Shown here one piece after another: positions 55,377 to 64,000 of a DNA stretch of 64,000 nucleotides (position 1 is its first letter; each line of letters starts with the position of its first letter). The notes below the pieces were generated by a model. It was given only the letters and a program-made list of their open reading frames with translations. It searched no databases and had not been told where the DNA came from. This DNA is from VXPQ01 sp965232485 (GTDB lineage: Bacteria; Bacteroidota; Rhodothermia; Rhodothermales; VXPQ01), in contig OZ246975.1 of the NCBI GenBank assembly GCA_965232485.1, positions 1,612,001 through 1,676,000 of the forward strand. The letters are read 5' to 3'. Position numbers and translations under genes: made by a program.

Positions 55377-56324
55377 CTATTTGAACAAATGACCCGCGGG
55401 CAACGCATGTCCCCGGAGAAAATCCATGGCCGGAAGCCGCCGCCGGCCTTCCGCTTGCAACGCCAGCAACTCCACGGCCCCTTCGCCGCAAGCCACTACA
55501 AGCCGATCCGAGGCTTGCAGCACTTGGCCCGGCATGCCCTGCGCGCCGCGCGCCCGTCCTCCATCGGCAAGGCGCGTCCGGTATACCTTGATCATGCTTT
55601 CGCCGTGGCGGGTCCAGGCGCCGGGGCGCGGAGACAATCCCCGTATCTGGTTATGCACCTCGCGCGCGGCGCGACGCCATGCAATGCGCGTGTCTTCCTT
55701 GCGAATCCGCGGCGCCGGCGTAGCCTCTTCGTCGTTCTGGGGATGCGCCTGCGCCTGCCCGCACTGGATGCGGCGCACCGTTTCCACGACCGCCTCGGCG
55801 CCGAGCGCCATCATCCGGTCGTGCACTTCGCCTGTGGTTTCGTCTGGGCCGATCGGCATGGTTTTTTGCAAAATGACGTTTCCCGTATCCACAGCTTCTT
55901 TCAGGAAAAACGTGCTCACGCCCGTTTTGGTCTCGCCCGCCATGACTGCGCGATGAATGGGCGCAGCCCCCCGGTATTTCGGAAGCAACGAGCCGTGCAG
56001 GTTGAAAGCCCCCTTGCGCGCGATTCCGAATACTTCTGGAGGAAGAATGCGAAACGCCGCCACCACAATCAAGTCCGGCGCCAACCGGCGCGCGGCGTCG
56101 GCGAAAGCCGGATCGCGAAGCGACGTCGGCTGCAAAATCGCGTGGATACCCAATCGTTCGGCTTCCTGCTTTACGGGCGTCGGGAGCATGCGCCGTCCGC
56201 GCCCCCGGGGTTTGTCCGGCCCCGTCGCCACGGCCATCGGAACATACCCCTCCTCAGCGAGCCGACGCAGCGACGGCACGGCGAAATCCGGCGTACCCAT
56301 AAAAACAATCCGCATATTCTGCAT
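55377..56324 (-). CDS. fmt: Methionyl-tRNA formyltransferase
   Basis: The enzyme formylates initiator Met-tRNA using 10-formyl-tetrahydrofolate. The 315-residue protein has RIVFMGTPDFAVPSLRRLAE, the catalytic FNLHGSLLPKYRGAAPI (Asn and His) and a C-terminal OB-fold. ATG 56324 (M-Q-N-M-R-I-V) is preferred because GGAG lies 6 bases upstream; M-R-I-V at 56315 is possible. It lies 25 bases after ftsY. Confidence 0.93.
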   Translation of the reverse strand: MQNMRIVFMGTPDFAVPSLRRLAEEGYVPMAVATGPDKPRGRGRRMLPTPVKQEAERLGIHAILQPTSLRDPAFADAARRLAPDLIVVAAFRILPPEVFGIARKGAFNLHGSLLPKYRGAAPIHRAVMAGETKTGVSTFFLKEAVDTGNVILQKTMPIGPDETTGEVHDRMMALGAEAVVETVRRIQCGQAQAHPQNDEEATPAPRIRKEDTRIAWRRAAREVHNQIRGLSPRPGAWTRHGESMIKVYRTRLADGGRARGAQGMPGQVLQASDRLVVACGEGAVELLALQAEGRRRLPAMDFLRGHALPAGHLFK

Positions 56325-56349
56325 GGGAATCTCCGGCAAGCAGACGGCG

Positions 56350-57306
56350 TCACCCGAAGAGCGCATCCACAAACGCCCGCCGATCAAAGAGTTGCAAATC
56401 TTCGATCTGCTCTCCAACCCCTATGTATTTGACGGGAATCCGGAAATCGTTGGAAATACCGATGACGACGCCTCCCCGCGCCGTGCCGTCCAGCTTGGTG
56501 ATCGCAAGCCCCGTCACTTCGACGCTTCGGGCGAACTCCTCTGCCTGACGCAAGGCATTCTGTCCCGTAGAAGCATCCAGCACGAGCAGCACCTCGTGAG
56601 GCGCTCCGGCGACGCATTTGCCCATCGCGCGGCGAATCTTCGCCAGCTCGTCCATCAGCCCCCCGCGCGTATGCAAACGGCCCGCCGTGTCCACGATCGC
56701 CACGTCCGTATTCCGCGCCCTGGCCGAGGCTACCGTATCGTACGCCACCGAGGCCGGATCGCTCCCCTGCGCCTGCCGAACAAGCGGCGCATCGGCGCGC
56801 TCGGCCCAGATCGACAACTGCTCCGCGGCGGCGGCGCGGAACGTATCGCCTGCGCCCAGCAAGACGGATTTGCCCGCCTCGCCGTACCGGTGCGCCATCT
56901 TCCCGATCGTGGTGGTTTTACCCACGCCGTTCACGCCCACAACCATGATTACATGCGGACGGTTCGGCAACGGCGCATCGAACCCCGCGGGGCGCTCCGG
57001 GGCATTATCCAGGAGCAACGAAGCAATCTCATCCCGAATCAGGCCGTGCAACTCCGCCGACGACACGTAGCGCTCTTCGGCCACGCGCTCCCGGATGCGG
57101 TCGATGATATGGAGCGTCGCGGCAACGCCGACGTCGCTGGCGATCAACGCTTCTTCCAACGCATCCAGCGCCTCGTCGTCCACAACCTTTTTTCCGCGCA
57201 CGGCCCGGCCAATCTTGCCGAAAAATCCTGTGCGGGTCTTGTCCAACCCCTTGTCCAGGTCCGGGGGCGGCGCTTCGCCCGTTTTGAAACGATCCAGAAA
57301 ACCCAT
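56350..57306 (-). CDS. ftsY: Signal recognition particle receptor FtsY
   Basis: FtsY is the SRP receptor GTPase that targets nascent membrane proteins. The 318-residue protein has an NG domain: GVNGVGKTTTIGKMAHRYGE, the LGAGDTFRAAAAEQLSIWAE box, V-D-T-A-G-R-L, T-K-L-D-G-T-A-R-G-G and the end KYIGVGEQIEDLQLFD. The acidic A domain is short. It lies 31 bases after the CDP-alcohol transferase gene. Confidence 0.95.
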   Translation of the reverse strand: MGFLDRFKTGEAPPPDLDKGLDKTRTGFFGKIGRAVRGKKVVDDEALDALEEALIASDVGVAATLHIIDRIRERVAEERYVSSAELHGLIRDEIASLLLDNAPERPAGFDAPLPNRPHVIMVVGVNGVGKTTTIGKMAHRYGEAGKSVLLGAGDTFRAAAAEQLSIWAERADAPLVRQAQGSDPASVAYDTVASARARNTDVAIVDTAGRLHTRGGLMDELAKIRRAMGKCVAGAPHEVLLVLDASTGQNALRQAEEFARSVEVTGLAITKLDGTARGGVVIGISNDFRIPVKYIGVGEQIEDLQLFDRRAFVDALFG

Positions 57307-57337
57307 GTGCGACGCCCGCGATAACTGTAAATCCGGA

Positions 57338-57955
57338 TTAATCCGTCAGGTCGAAATCTTCTCGCGCGGCGTCGTCCGCTGCAAACGACGCGCCGCGCTT
57401 CATCAACCGGACGTACCTGACCCCGTACGCCGCAAAAGAGCCGATCAGCAACGCCGTGGCCGCAAGCAAACAGAATCGCATCACCGGCTCATCGGCCCGC
57501 AGCAGCGCCGCAAGCACCGTCACCGTCACGGCCCCGGCGGCCACCTTGCCCGACCAGATGCTCATCTCCACGGTTCCCGTACGATGCGCAAGGACGCTCG
57601 ACCCCAGCAAAACGAGCGCATCGCGCACAACCAGCGCCATCAGAAACCATGCGGGCAACAGGCCGCGCGCCACCAGCGACGCTGCAATGGCCGCGCCGGC
57701 AACCTTGTCGGCCAACGGGTCCAGAATTTTCCCCCATGCCGAAACGTTGCCCGACCAACGCGCAATCCGCCCGTCGAGCCAGTCGCTTGCAATCATAACG
57801 GCAAGCAACAAAAATATCCAGCGGAGCGAACCATCCGCGAGAATCAACCAGGCGACGGGCGCCGCCAAAAGCATCCGCGTCACGCTCAACGCATTCGGGA
57901 TGGTCCAGAATTTCCCGTCAGGGCGAAAGCGCCCGAACCTACGGGGTAGCGTCAT
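57338..57955 (-). CDS. CDP-alcohol phosphatidyltransferase (PgsA-like)
   Basis: The 205-residue membrane protein has the full family motif D-x2-D-G-x2-A-R-x8-G-x3-D-x3-D in DWLDGRIARWSG and WGKILDPLADK, plus F-W-T-I-P-N-A-L-S-V-T-R at the N-terminus. It probably makes phosphatidylglycerol phosphate, but other CDP-alcohol transferases fit. ATG 57955 (M-T-L-P-R-R) overlaps the ispG end by 17 bases, so translation is coupled; upstream frame is an ispG shadow. Confidence 0.8.
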   Translation of the reverse strand: MTLPRRFGRFRPDGKFWTIPNALSVTRMLLAAPVAWLILADGSLRWIFLLLAVMIASDWLDGRIARWSGNVSAWGKILDPLADKVAGAAIAASLVARGLLPAWFLMALVVRDALVLLGSSVLAHRTGTVEMSIWSGKVAAGAVTVTVLAALLRADEPVMRFCLLAATALLIGSFAAYGVRYVRLMKRGASFAADDAAREDFDLTD

Positions 57956-59024
57956 CGTCGTCCTCCCAGGCATCGATAGCCTCCATAACCGCTTCCACGA
58001 TATTTTCGGACGGCACGGTGCCCACCACCTGACCTCGCTTGAAAAGGTGCGCCCGTCCGCGGCCAAGCGAAATTCCGAGATCCGCGCCCGCCGCTTCGCC
58101 GGGTCCGTTCACGGCGCAGCCCATCAGCGCTACGTTAAGGTCTTTTTCGAAACGGGCTTCCTTGACCGCCGCTTCCACTTCTTCCACAATGGAGAACAAA
58201 TCGCCTTCCATGCGGCCGCACGTGGGGCAAGCAATCACGTTGACGCCCGGACGGCCCAGCCGAAGCGATTTCAGAATGCGGTGGCCCACCTCGACTTCCC
58301 GCACAGAGGGCGTCGCCAGCGAAACGCGGATCGTATCCCCGATCCCGTCGGCCAGCAAGGCCCCGATACCTATCGAGCTCTTGACGGAGCCGCTGTCGAA
58401 GGCGCCCGACTCGGTGACCCCGAGATGTAGCGGAAAATCCGTCTTTTCCGCCAGCAACCTATAGGACTGAATCATAAAAAACACGTCCGAGTGCTTGACC
58501 GAAATAACCAGGTTCTCGAACCCGTGGCGCTGGCATATCTCTACATGCCGCATGGCGCTTTCGAAAAGGGCCTCGGGTTGGGGGTACCCGTACTTGTCCA
58601 GAAGATCTTTCTCCAGCGACCCGGAATTGACCCCGATCCGAATGGGTATGCCCGCTTCCTTTGCGGCAAGCAACACTTCCCGCTCCCATGCTTCCTTGCC
58701 TATGTTTCCGGGGTTGATGCGCACCTTGGCCACCTTCGATTCGATGGCTTTCAGGGCGTACTGGTAATTGAAATGTATATCGGCCACGATCGGCACGGGA
58801 GCGCCCTGCACGATATCCGCCAGCGCATCCGCATCTTCCGGGCGCGGCACGGCCACGCGCACGATATCGGCGCCCGTCTCGGCAAGCTCGCGAATTTCGC
58901 GGAGAGACGCTTCGACGTCATGCGTTTTGGAGGTGGTCATCGACTGCACTGAAATCGGCGCGCCGCCGCCGATTTGCACGGGACCCACTTGTACGGGCCG
59001 CGACGCCCGGCGAAATCGTTCCAT
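57939..59024 (-). CDS. ispG: 4-hydroxy-3-methylbut-2-enyl-diphosphate synthase
   Basis: IspG is the iron-sulfur enzyme of the methylerythritol phosphate pathway that turns MEcPP into HMBPP. The 361-residue protein has GGAPISVQSMTTSKTHDVEA, ADIHFNYQYALKAIE, KVRINPGNIG and the Fe-S cysteines in C-P-T-C-G-R and G-C-A-V-N-G-P-G-E. It is the short bacterial form without the inserted domain. It heads a compact run with the PgsA-like, ftsY, fmt and GHMP genes; ispE at the window end belongs to the same pathway. Confidence 0.95.
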   Translation of the reverse strand: MERFRRASRPVQVGPVQIGGGAPISVQSMTTSKTHDVEASLREIRELAETGADIVRVAVPRPEDADALADIVQGAPVPIVADIHFNYQYALKAIESKVAKVRINPGNIGKEAWEREVLLAAKEAGIPIRIGVNSGSLEKDLLDKYGYPQPEALFESAMRHVEICQRHGFENLVISVKHSDVFFMIQSYRLLAEKTDFPLHLGVTESGAFDSGSVKSSIGIGALLADGIGDTIRVSLATPSVREVEVGHRILKSLRLGRPGVNVIACPTCGRMEGDLFSIVEEVEAAVKEARFEKDLNVALMGCAVNGPGEAAGADLGISLGRGRAHLFKRGQVVGTVPSENIVEAVMEAIDAWEDDDDATP

Positions 59025-59144
59025 GATCGCTTGTCGAAATAGTGAACAGGGATTTTGCTGTAGCCAAACCAGCGCAGCGTAACTCTTGTAACGAAATTAA
59101 AGGCCCTTGTGTTGCACGCTGCAAATCCGTCAGGAGCACGCTGG

Positions 59145-59237
59145 CTAAGGATGCGCTGATTAAATCCGCAAATCTCAGGGGCCGAGCGGCGCGCCGGCAA
59201 GGAATGACGCAGCGGCTTCGATCAGAGCATCCGTTAG
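59145..59237. repeat. Palindromic repeat copy at the EEP-nuclease stop codon
   Basis: CTAAGGATGCGCTGATTAA (59145 on) and GATCAGAGCATCCGTTAG (to 59237) are imperfect inverted ends around about 55 bases that include CCGCAAATCTCAG and GGCAAGGAATGACG, also found in the MITE. The TTA (59234-59236) is the stop codon of the EEP gene on the minus strand. Confidence 0.65.
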
Positions 59238-60325
59238 TCCCGCCGCAAACGGAGGGAAACCAAAAGGGGCAAATGGTCGGAAAGACGCGCTTCGCGGACC
59301 CGGGCGGAAACCACCTCCCATTCCTCGCTTACGAACACATAATCTATCCGCACGGCGGGCAATCGGGCATGGTAGGTCATCCCCCACCCTTCGCCCGCCT
59401 CCGCAAAAGCGTCGCGCAACCGGCCCGACAGCATACGGTACACCCGGTTGTTCGGGGTGCTGTTCATATCCCCGCACAGAATGACGGGCAAGGTTTCCTC
59501 GTCAATCATCGCCATGAGGCGTTCCGTTTCCCGGGCGCGAATCCGATACGCCGCCCGATATTGCCTGACATAGCGCAGGATATTTTCGCCGCCGAACAGG
59601 AGCGCGTGCATTTCTTCCCAGGGCTTCTTTTCCCCAAACGTGCGCAAGTGCACATTATACAGCATAAAATCTCCCCCTTGCCATCGTATGCGCGCCCGGA
59701 TAACGTGCGACGGGTGATCGCCGGACGAATGCAGGGGCCGCCGGGTCACCTGCATGACCTCGGGCTTGCTGAACACGGGCTGTTGCGTCCATGCGCCGTT
59801 TTCGGGACGCTCGGTCGAAAATCCCAGCGAGTCTATCAAGATCGATACGTACGCATCGGACCGAATGAAAGGCTCTTCGTCACGCCAGGCGACAGACGCT
59901 TCCTGTAGCCCAATGATATCCGGACGGCTTGCCTCAACGAGGCGGGCCATCTGCGCGGGCCGCTCCGGCGTGGCGGCGGGCCAGATGGCGGGCGCGTTGA
60001 ACGTAAGCAACGTCAACGTATCGCCTGGAGCGTCCGGAATATACGGAACGTCCGGGCCGGGAAACAGACGGTCGAGCGGGTTCGCGCGCACCAGAAACAG
60101 CGCAAGCAACACGCCGTTGAGGACGAGCAGGCGACGCGGCCCCTTCAACGCCAGCAATACCGTCATGCCCGCAAGAAACAAGGCTATGTACGGCAGAAAC
60201 ACGGCAATCAGCTCGAACCACCAGAATGCGCCAAAAGGCACATGGCGCGCAAGGTATCCGGCCAGAAAAAGCAGGGCGGTAAGGAGATTAACCGCCGCAA
60301 ACAAGGTGCGAACAATCCGTTTCAT
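59234..60325 (-). CDS. Endonuclease/exonuclease/phosphatase (EEP) family membrane protein
   Basis: The 363-residue protein has two or three N-terminal hydrophobic segments (residues 8-85), then an EEP domain: LTLLTFNAP, DIIGLQEAS (catalytic Glu), VILCGDMNSTPNNRVYRML, and RIDYVFVSEEW with R-L-S-D-H-L-P-L-L-V. Members cut nucleic acids or phosphoesters; the target is unknown. Its stop lies at a repeat. It follows the rhomboid gene by 24 bases. Confidence 0.85.
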   Translation of the reverse strand: MKRIVRTLFAAVNLLTALLFLAGYLARHVPFGAFWWFELIAVFLPYIALFLAGMTVLLALKGPRRLLVLNGVLLALFLVRANPLDRLFPGPDVPYIPDAPGDTLTLLTFNAPAIWPAATPERPAQMARLVEASRPDIIGLQEASVAWRDEEPFIRSDAYVSILIDSLGFSTERPENGAWTQQPVFSKPEVMQVTRRPLHSSGDHPSHVIRARIRWQGGDFMLYNVHLRTFGEKKPWEEMHALLFGGENILRYVRQYRAAYRIRARETERLMAMIDEETLPVILCGDMNSTPNNRVYRMLSGRLRDAFAEAGEGWGMTYHARLPAVRIDYVFVSEEWEVVSARVREARLSDHLPLLVSLRLRRD

Positions 60326-60349
60326 CGACGAAACTTACGAGTACATCGT

Positions 60350-61000
60350 TCAGCCGGGCCGTAGCGGGAGTTTGCCTCGCCAGTACTGTATAAGCAGGAA
60401 CCCGAACAACATGCCGCCAAGGTGCGCGAAATTGGCTACGCCAGCCTGCGTGCCTGTCACGGCGGCCCATAATTCGAGCAGGCCATACAGAATCACGAAC
60501 CATTTCGCCTTGATGGGAAACAGAAAATAAATGTAGATGAGCTGGTTCGGAAACATCATGCCGAAAGCAAGCAGAATGCCGAACACGCCGCCCGACGCGC
60601 CTACCGTCGGATAAATATCGCCGCCGGTCGAAGCCACGATCAACTGAATCAGCGCGGCGCCGACGACGCACGTAAAATAAAAGACGGCGAACCGGCGACT
60701 GCCCCAGGTGTTTTCGATCTGCACGCCAAAGAGCCACAGCGCAAACATATTGAACAACAGATGCGTGAAGCCGCCGTGCAGAAAGGAATACGTTACGAGT
60801 TGCCACGGCCAAAACGCGCCGATCCCGCTGAACCTGCCCGGCGCGCCTATCGGCCACAGCGCAAACCACTGCATAAGCGCCCCGCCCAGAAACGGAGTCA
60901 TCGTCGCAAGAAACGCCAACCCGTTCAAAATCATCAGATTCTTGATGACGGGCGGAAATACCGAAAAGCGCGTAGGAGGACGGTAAGAATGCTGGTACAT
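60350..61000 (-). CDS. Rhomboid-family intramembrane serine protease
   Basis: The 216-residue protein has six hydrophobic segments. The catalytic Ser is in VGASGGVFGI and the His in N-F-A-H-L-G-G-M-L-F-G; H-G-G-F-T-H-L-L-F-N-M-F is the conserved loop/helix 2 motif. It cuts membrane proteins within the bilayer. ATG 61000 (M-Y-Q-H-S-Y) is the plausible start; upstream frame has no homology. It is divergent from the PBP1A gene. Confidence 0.88.
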   Translation of the reverse strand: MYQHSYRPPTRFSVFPPVIKNLMILNGLAFLATMTPFLGGALMQWFALWPIGAPGRFSGIGAFWPWQLVTYSFLHGGFTHLLFNMFALWLFGVQIENTWGSRRFAVFYFTCVVGAALIQLIVASTGGDIYPTVGASGGVFGILLAFGMMFPNQLIYIYFLFPIKAKWFVILYGLLELWAAVTGTQAGVANFAHLGGMLFGFLLIQYWRGKLPLRPG

Positions 61001-61143
61001 CGTGTGATTTTCGTGCAATAACGGATATTGTATCTTTGGATATACTGCCTTTTTAGCGACAAACGCCCGTAAAGTTGCGTTTTCCTGCGGAACGAACGCT
61101 GGAAAACCGGCATTCAACCTGTTTTACCCTGTTTTTCGCACCC

Positions 61144-63471
61144 ATGTCCGATTCGAGATATTCCAAAGAAGAACTGGACCGCTATTTCAGCAACCCTGCT
61201 GCGCGGCGGAGCAACGCCGCCCGGCCTCCCTCCGGCGAAAAACGAGGATATTTGCGCCGCTTTTTTCGCAACGAAGATCAGGCGCAGGCGGCGTTTTTGC
61301 TTTCCCTGATCGGGGGCGGCTTTATGGCCTTCGCCTTTTTCCTCGGGGGATGGGCGTTGCTATTGTCGTACGAATTGCCGGATTTTGCGCAATTGGACAA
61401 TCCTGATTTGCAACTGGCCACGGTTGCCTATACGACCGACGGCAAGGAACTTGCGCGCTATGCCTTCCAGAATCGCTCCTGGACCAGTTACGACAATATT
61501 TCGCCCCATGCCGTCAACGCGCTCGTCGCCACGGAGGATCGGCGATTTCATAGTCACTGGGGCATCGATCCGCGCGGCATGATTTCTGCCGCCGTGGACG
61601 TAATTCGCAAAGGCGAATTGCGCGGCGCCTCGACGATCACGCAGCAATTGGCGCGCAACCTGTACAATCAGGATATCGGGTTTGAGGTATCCATTTCCCG
61701 CAAGCTCAAGGAGATGATTACGGCGGTGCAACTGGAGCGCCGCTACACCAAGAGGGAAATCATCGAAATGTATCTCAACACGGTGCCTTTCAGCAACAAT
61801 GCCTTCGGGATCGAGGCGGCCTCGCGCACCTATTTCAATAAAACGGCGGCGGAGCTCTCTGCGCTCGAGGGGGCCACGTTGATCGGAATGCTGAAAGCGA
61901 ATACGTATTACAATCCCTATCGCAATCCCGAAAATGCGCGACGCAGACGGAACGTGGTGCTGAGCCAGATGGCGAACCAGGGATTTATCTCGCAAGCATT
62001 TTATGACGAACGCCAGGCTGATTCGGTTCGCACCGACTACAACCCGTCTTCGGAAGTAACCGCTGCCCTGGCGCCCTACTTCGCCGAGCAAGTCCGGCTG
62101 TGGATGCGAGAATGGGCCGCGGAAAACGGGCATAATTTTTACCGGGACGGTTTGCGCGTACACACGCCGCTGGACTCGCGCATGCAGGAAATCGCACAAC
62201 GGTCCGTGGACGAAAACATGGAGGGCCTTCAGGCCGTCGTGGATTACGAATGGAGCTACGGAGGCAGGCTCTGGTACACGCTCGAACCGTATCTGGAGCA
62301 AACCGACTACGAACCCTGGGTCCGGTACTGGCGCAACAATCCCGCAACGCTCCGGTCCTTCGTTCGCGGTACGGAACGCTACCGCTCGCTTCGACGCCAG
62401 AGCGATGTATCGCCAGAGGACGCCGTAGCCCAGCTCCTTGAGAATACCGCGTTTATGGATTCGCTCAAAACGACCAAGACGCGGCTTCAGGCAGGGCTCG
62501 TATCCATCAATCCCCATAACGGATACGTCAAGGCCTGGGTGGGCGGACGCAACCTCAAGACTGAGTGGTACGACCATGTCAACAAGGCGGCGAGACAGCC
62601 CGGCTCGACCTTCAAGCCGTTCGTCTACACGGCGGCGATCGACAATGGCTGGCCTCCCTGGCATCAACTTCCGGATAGCGCGTTTTCCTATGTGGACCCG
62701 GTCACCCGGGTGCGATGGAGTCCGCAAAATGCGGACAATCAGGCGTCGGGGAGCATGATGAGCCTGGCCGAAGGGTTGGCCCAGTCGAAAAACACCATTA
62801 CGGCCCGCGTGATCACCGAGCTCGTGAATCCGGAGGAGGTTGCGAAGTATGCGCAGCGGATGGGCATACGAAGCGAACTGGATGCGGTCCCTGCGCTGGC
62901 GCTCGGCACCAGCGACATTACCTTGCTCGAACTGGCTACGGCGTTCGGTACGCTGGCGAGCGGCGGATTGCATCGCGAGCCTGTCCTGGTGACGCGCATT
63001 GAGGATCGCTATGGAAATATATTGTATGAGCACGTCGACTCGCCAAGGGAAGCGCTCTCCCTGCAGACCGCGTACACCGTCGTGAATATGATGCGCCGCG
63101 TAATCACCGACGGGACGGGGCGGCGCATCCGGGAGCAATACGGACTGTACGAGTACGACCTGGCGGGCAAGACGGGAACCACGCAGAACCATGCGGACGG
63201 CTGGTTCGGGATGATGCATCCCGACCTGGTGACCGGCGCATGGGTAGGCTTCAACGACCGGCGCGTAGCCTTCCGCTCGTTCTTTTGGGGACAGGGCGCG
63301 CACAATGCGCTGTTTCTGGTGGGAGACTATTTCCGGGGCCTCGTCGACTCCGAAGAGGTCGAGATCAGCAAAGACCCGTTCCCCCGTCCGGAAGAATCGG
63401 GCTGGACGTACGACATGCCCGGCGAGAGGGAAAGGGAAGTAAACGCCGGAGAGCGCAGCGTCGATTGGTAG
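61144..63471 (+). CDS. Class A penicillin-binding protein (PBP1A-like)
   Basis: The 775-residue protein has a cytoplasmic N-tail, a membrane segment (LLSLIGGGFMAFAFFLGGWA), a glycosyltransferase 51 domain (TEDRRFHSHWGIDPRGM, GASTITQQLARNLY) and a transpeptidase domain with S-T-F-K (active-site SxxK), S-K-N and K-T-G-T-T. It polymerises and cross-links peptidoglycan. ATG 61144 (M-S-D-S-R-Y) is chosen over 61075 because the preceding codons look non-coding. Confidence 0.92.
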   Translation: MSDSRYSKEELDRYFSNPAARRSNAARPPSGEKRGYLRRFFRNEDQAQAAFLLSLIGGGFMAFAFFLGGWALLLSYELPDFAQLDNPDLQLATVAYTTDGKELARYAFQNRSWTSYDNISPHAVNALVATEDRRFHSHWGIDPRGMISAAVDVIRKGELRGASTITQQLARNLYNQDIGFEVSISRKLKEMITAVQLERRYTKREIIEMYLNTVPFSNNAFGIEAASRTYFNKTAAELSALEGATLIGMLKANTYYNPYRNPENARRRRNVVLSQMANQGFISQAFYDERQADSVRTDYNPSSEVTAALAPYFAEQVRLWMREWAAENGHNFYRDGLRVHTPLDSRMQEIAQRSVDENMEGLQAVVDYEWSYGGRLWYTLEPYLEQTDYEPWVRYWRNNPATLRSFVRGTERYRSLRRQSDVSPEDAVAQLLENTAFMDSLKTTKTRLQAGLVSINPHNGYVKAWVGGRNLKTEWYDHVNKAARQPGSTFKPFVYTAAIDNGWPPWHQLPDSAFSYVDPVTRVRWSPQNADNQASGSMMSLAEGLAQSKNTITARVITELVNPEEVAKYAQRMGIRSELDAVPALALGTSDITLLELATAFGTLASGGLHREPVLVTRIEDRYGNILYEHVDSPREALSLQTAYTVVNMMRRVITDGTGRRIREQYGLYEYDLAGKTGTTQNHADGWFGMMHPDLVTGAWVGFNDRRVAFRSFFWGQGAHNALFLVGDYFRGLVDSEEVEISKDPFPRPEESGWTYDMPGEREREVNAGERSVDW

Positions 63472-63559
63472 CGGCGGAAAAAGGCCGCTGACGGCGGTTC
63501 GCTCGCCGCGTCTTGCAACGCAGGCGGCGGGGCCTCGAACGAGATGCTTTCGGAAAAGG

Positions 63560-64000
63560 CTATTCGCCGCCCGCTCGTCCCCGCCAGGTTCGACAACCGG
63601 ATCGGCGGAGGCGCTGCTCTGCTTCGGCGGCTTGCGTTTCATCCTCGAACGCGCCGTAAACCGCCGCGCCCGAACCGGACAGGGACGCATACGCGGCGCC
63701 TGCTTCTTCCAGGGCTGCCTTCGCCGCCGCGATTCGAGGATACCGGGGCAATATGACGCGCTCGAAATCGTTCGTCAATTCCGCGCGCCAGCGATCAGGA
63801 TCCGCAGACAGCAACGCCTCGCACACATCCGGACGATTTCGATCGTTCGGCTGCACCAGCGCATACGCTTCGGCGGTCGAAACCTGCACGGGCGGCGCCG
63901 CCGCCACAAGGATATACGGAAAAACGTACGGGGCGCCGTGTTCTACAAGCGGCTTCAGCGCATCGCCGCGCCCTGCGCCAAACGCCGCTGCGTCGCCCGC
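63560..64000 (-). CDS. ispE: 4-diphosphocytidyl-2-C-methyl-D-erythritol kinase, 3' part only
   Basis: The gene runs off the window edge (5' end missing). The visible part has A-F-G-A-G-R-G-D-A-L-K-P-L, YILVAAAPPVQVSTAEAYAL and the GHMP motif 3 LSGSGAAVYGAF, matching the C-terminal half of IspE, the kinase step of the methylerythritol phosphate pathway. It converges on the PBP1A gene with 88 bases between. Confidence 0.8.
   Translation of the reverse strand, partial: AGDAAAFGAGRGDALKPLVEHGAPYVFPYILVAAAPPVQVSTAEAYALVQPNDRNRPDVCEALLSADPDRWRAELTNDFERVILPRYPRIAAAKAALEEAGAAYASLSGSGAAVYGAFEDETQAAEAEQRLRRSGCRTWRGRAGGE

Noticed and set aside
55957..57324. Plus-strand open frame of about 455 codons
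   Set aside because: Antisense to ftsY and fmt.
61360..63690. Minus-strand open frame of about 776 codons
   Set aside because: Antisense to the PBP1A gene, which has the SxxK, SKN and KTGTT motifs.

Overview
The window looks like a chromosome segment from a Rhodothermia-like (Bacteroidota/Rhodothermota) bacterium. This is an inference from gene content: a fused E2-E1 2-oxoglutarate dehydrogenase, DUF5687 ABC permeases, HprK, FloA, a secreted protein with an FNPQTTIEYEL-type C-terminal sorting domain, BamA/Omp85, and a non-mevalonate isoprenoid gene (ispG, plus the end of ispE). Promoters that can be read use TTGACA-type -35 boxes. No rRNA, tRNA or CRISPR array was recognised.

Layout. 0-3.2 kb: two adjacent members of an unrecognised exported protein family. 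3.3-17.3 kb: a defence and mobile region on the minus strand. It holds an XcyI-like type II restriction-modification pair wedged behind an ABC-F gene, a DUF262/DUF1524 (GmrSD-like) nuclease, a broken IS3-family element, a GajB-like helicase and a GajA-like OLD nuclease (Gabija-like pair). These sit between an hsdS 3' remnant and an hsdR 5' remnant, which suggests a type I restriction island that lost its core but kept its accessory genes. 17.2-23.5 kb: a rearranged area with an ABC ATPase, two full and two truncated DUF5687 permeases, a rhodanese and its duplicated 3' end, a sodium:solute symporter on what looks like an imported fragment, and a 267-bp MITE-like element. 23.5-35 kb: core genes (M16 peptidase, STAS protein, uvrB, rpmE, pspA, a CorC-type protein, floA, moaC).

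35-38 kb is the most unusual part. Two lipoprotein genes point away from each other and share a near-identical 118-bp start region (leader, RBS and signal peptide) in inverted orientation. The 1.9 kb between them carries an outward-facing promoter with a G9 run in its spacer, which now drives only the left lipoprotein. It also carries a beta-barrel gene whose promoter has a G17 run between TTGACA and TATATT. This looks like a surface-antigen locus that could vary by homopolymer slippage and possibly by inversion.

38-64 kb is mostly housekeeping: LRR/metalloprotease, dtd, rdgB, rpsU, sucA/kgd, an SDR protein, rlmD, DUF2795-bamA, an M23 peptidase, hprK, moxR, a tight run ispG-pgsA-like-ftsY-fmt-GHMP kinase-like, an EEP nuclease, a rhomboid, PBP1A and partial ispE. 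A family of short palindromic repeats (29.6, 40.5, 46.4, 47.9, 59.2 kb, plus the MITE at 20.8 kb) repeatedly sits exactly on gene stop codons.
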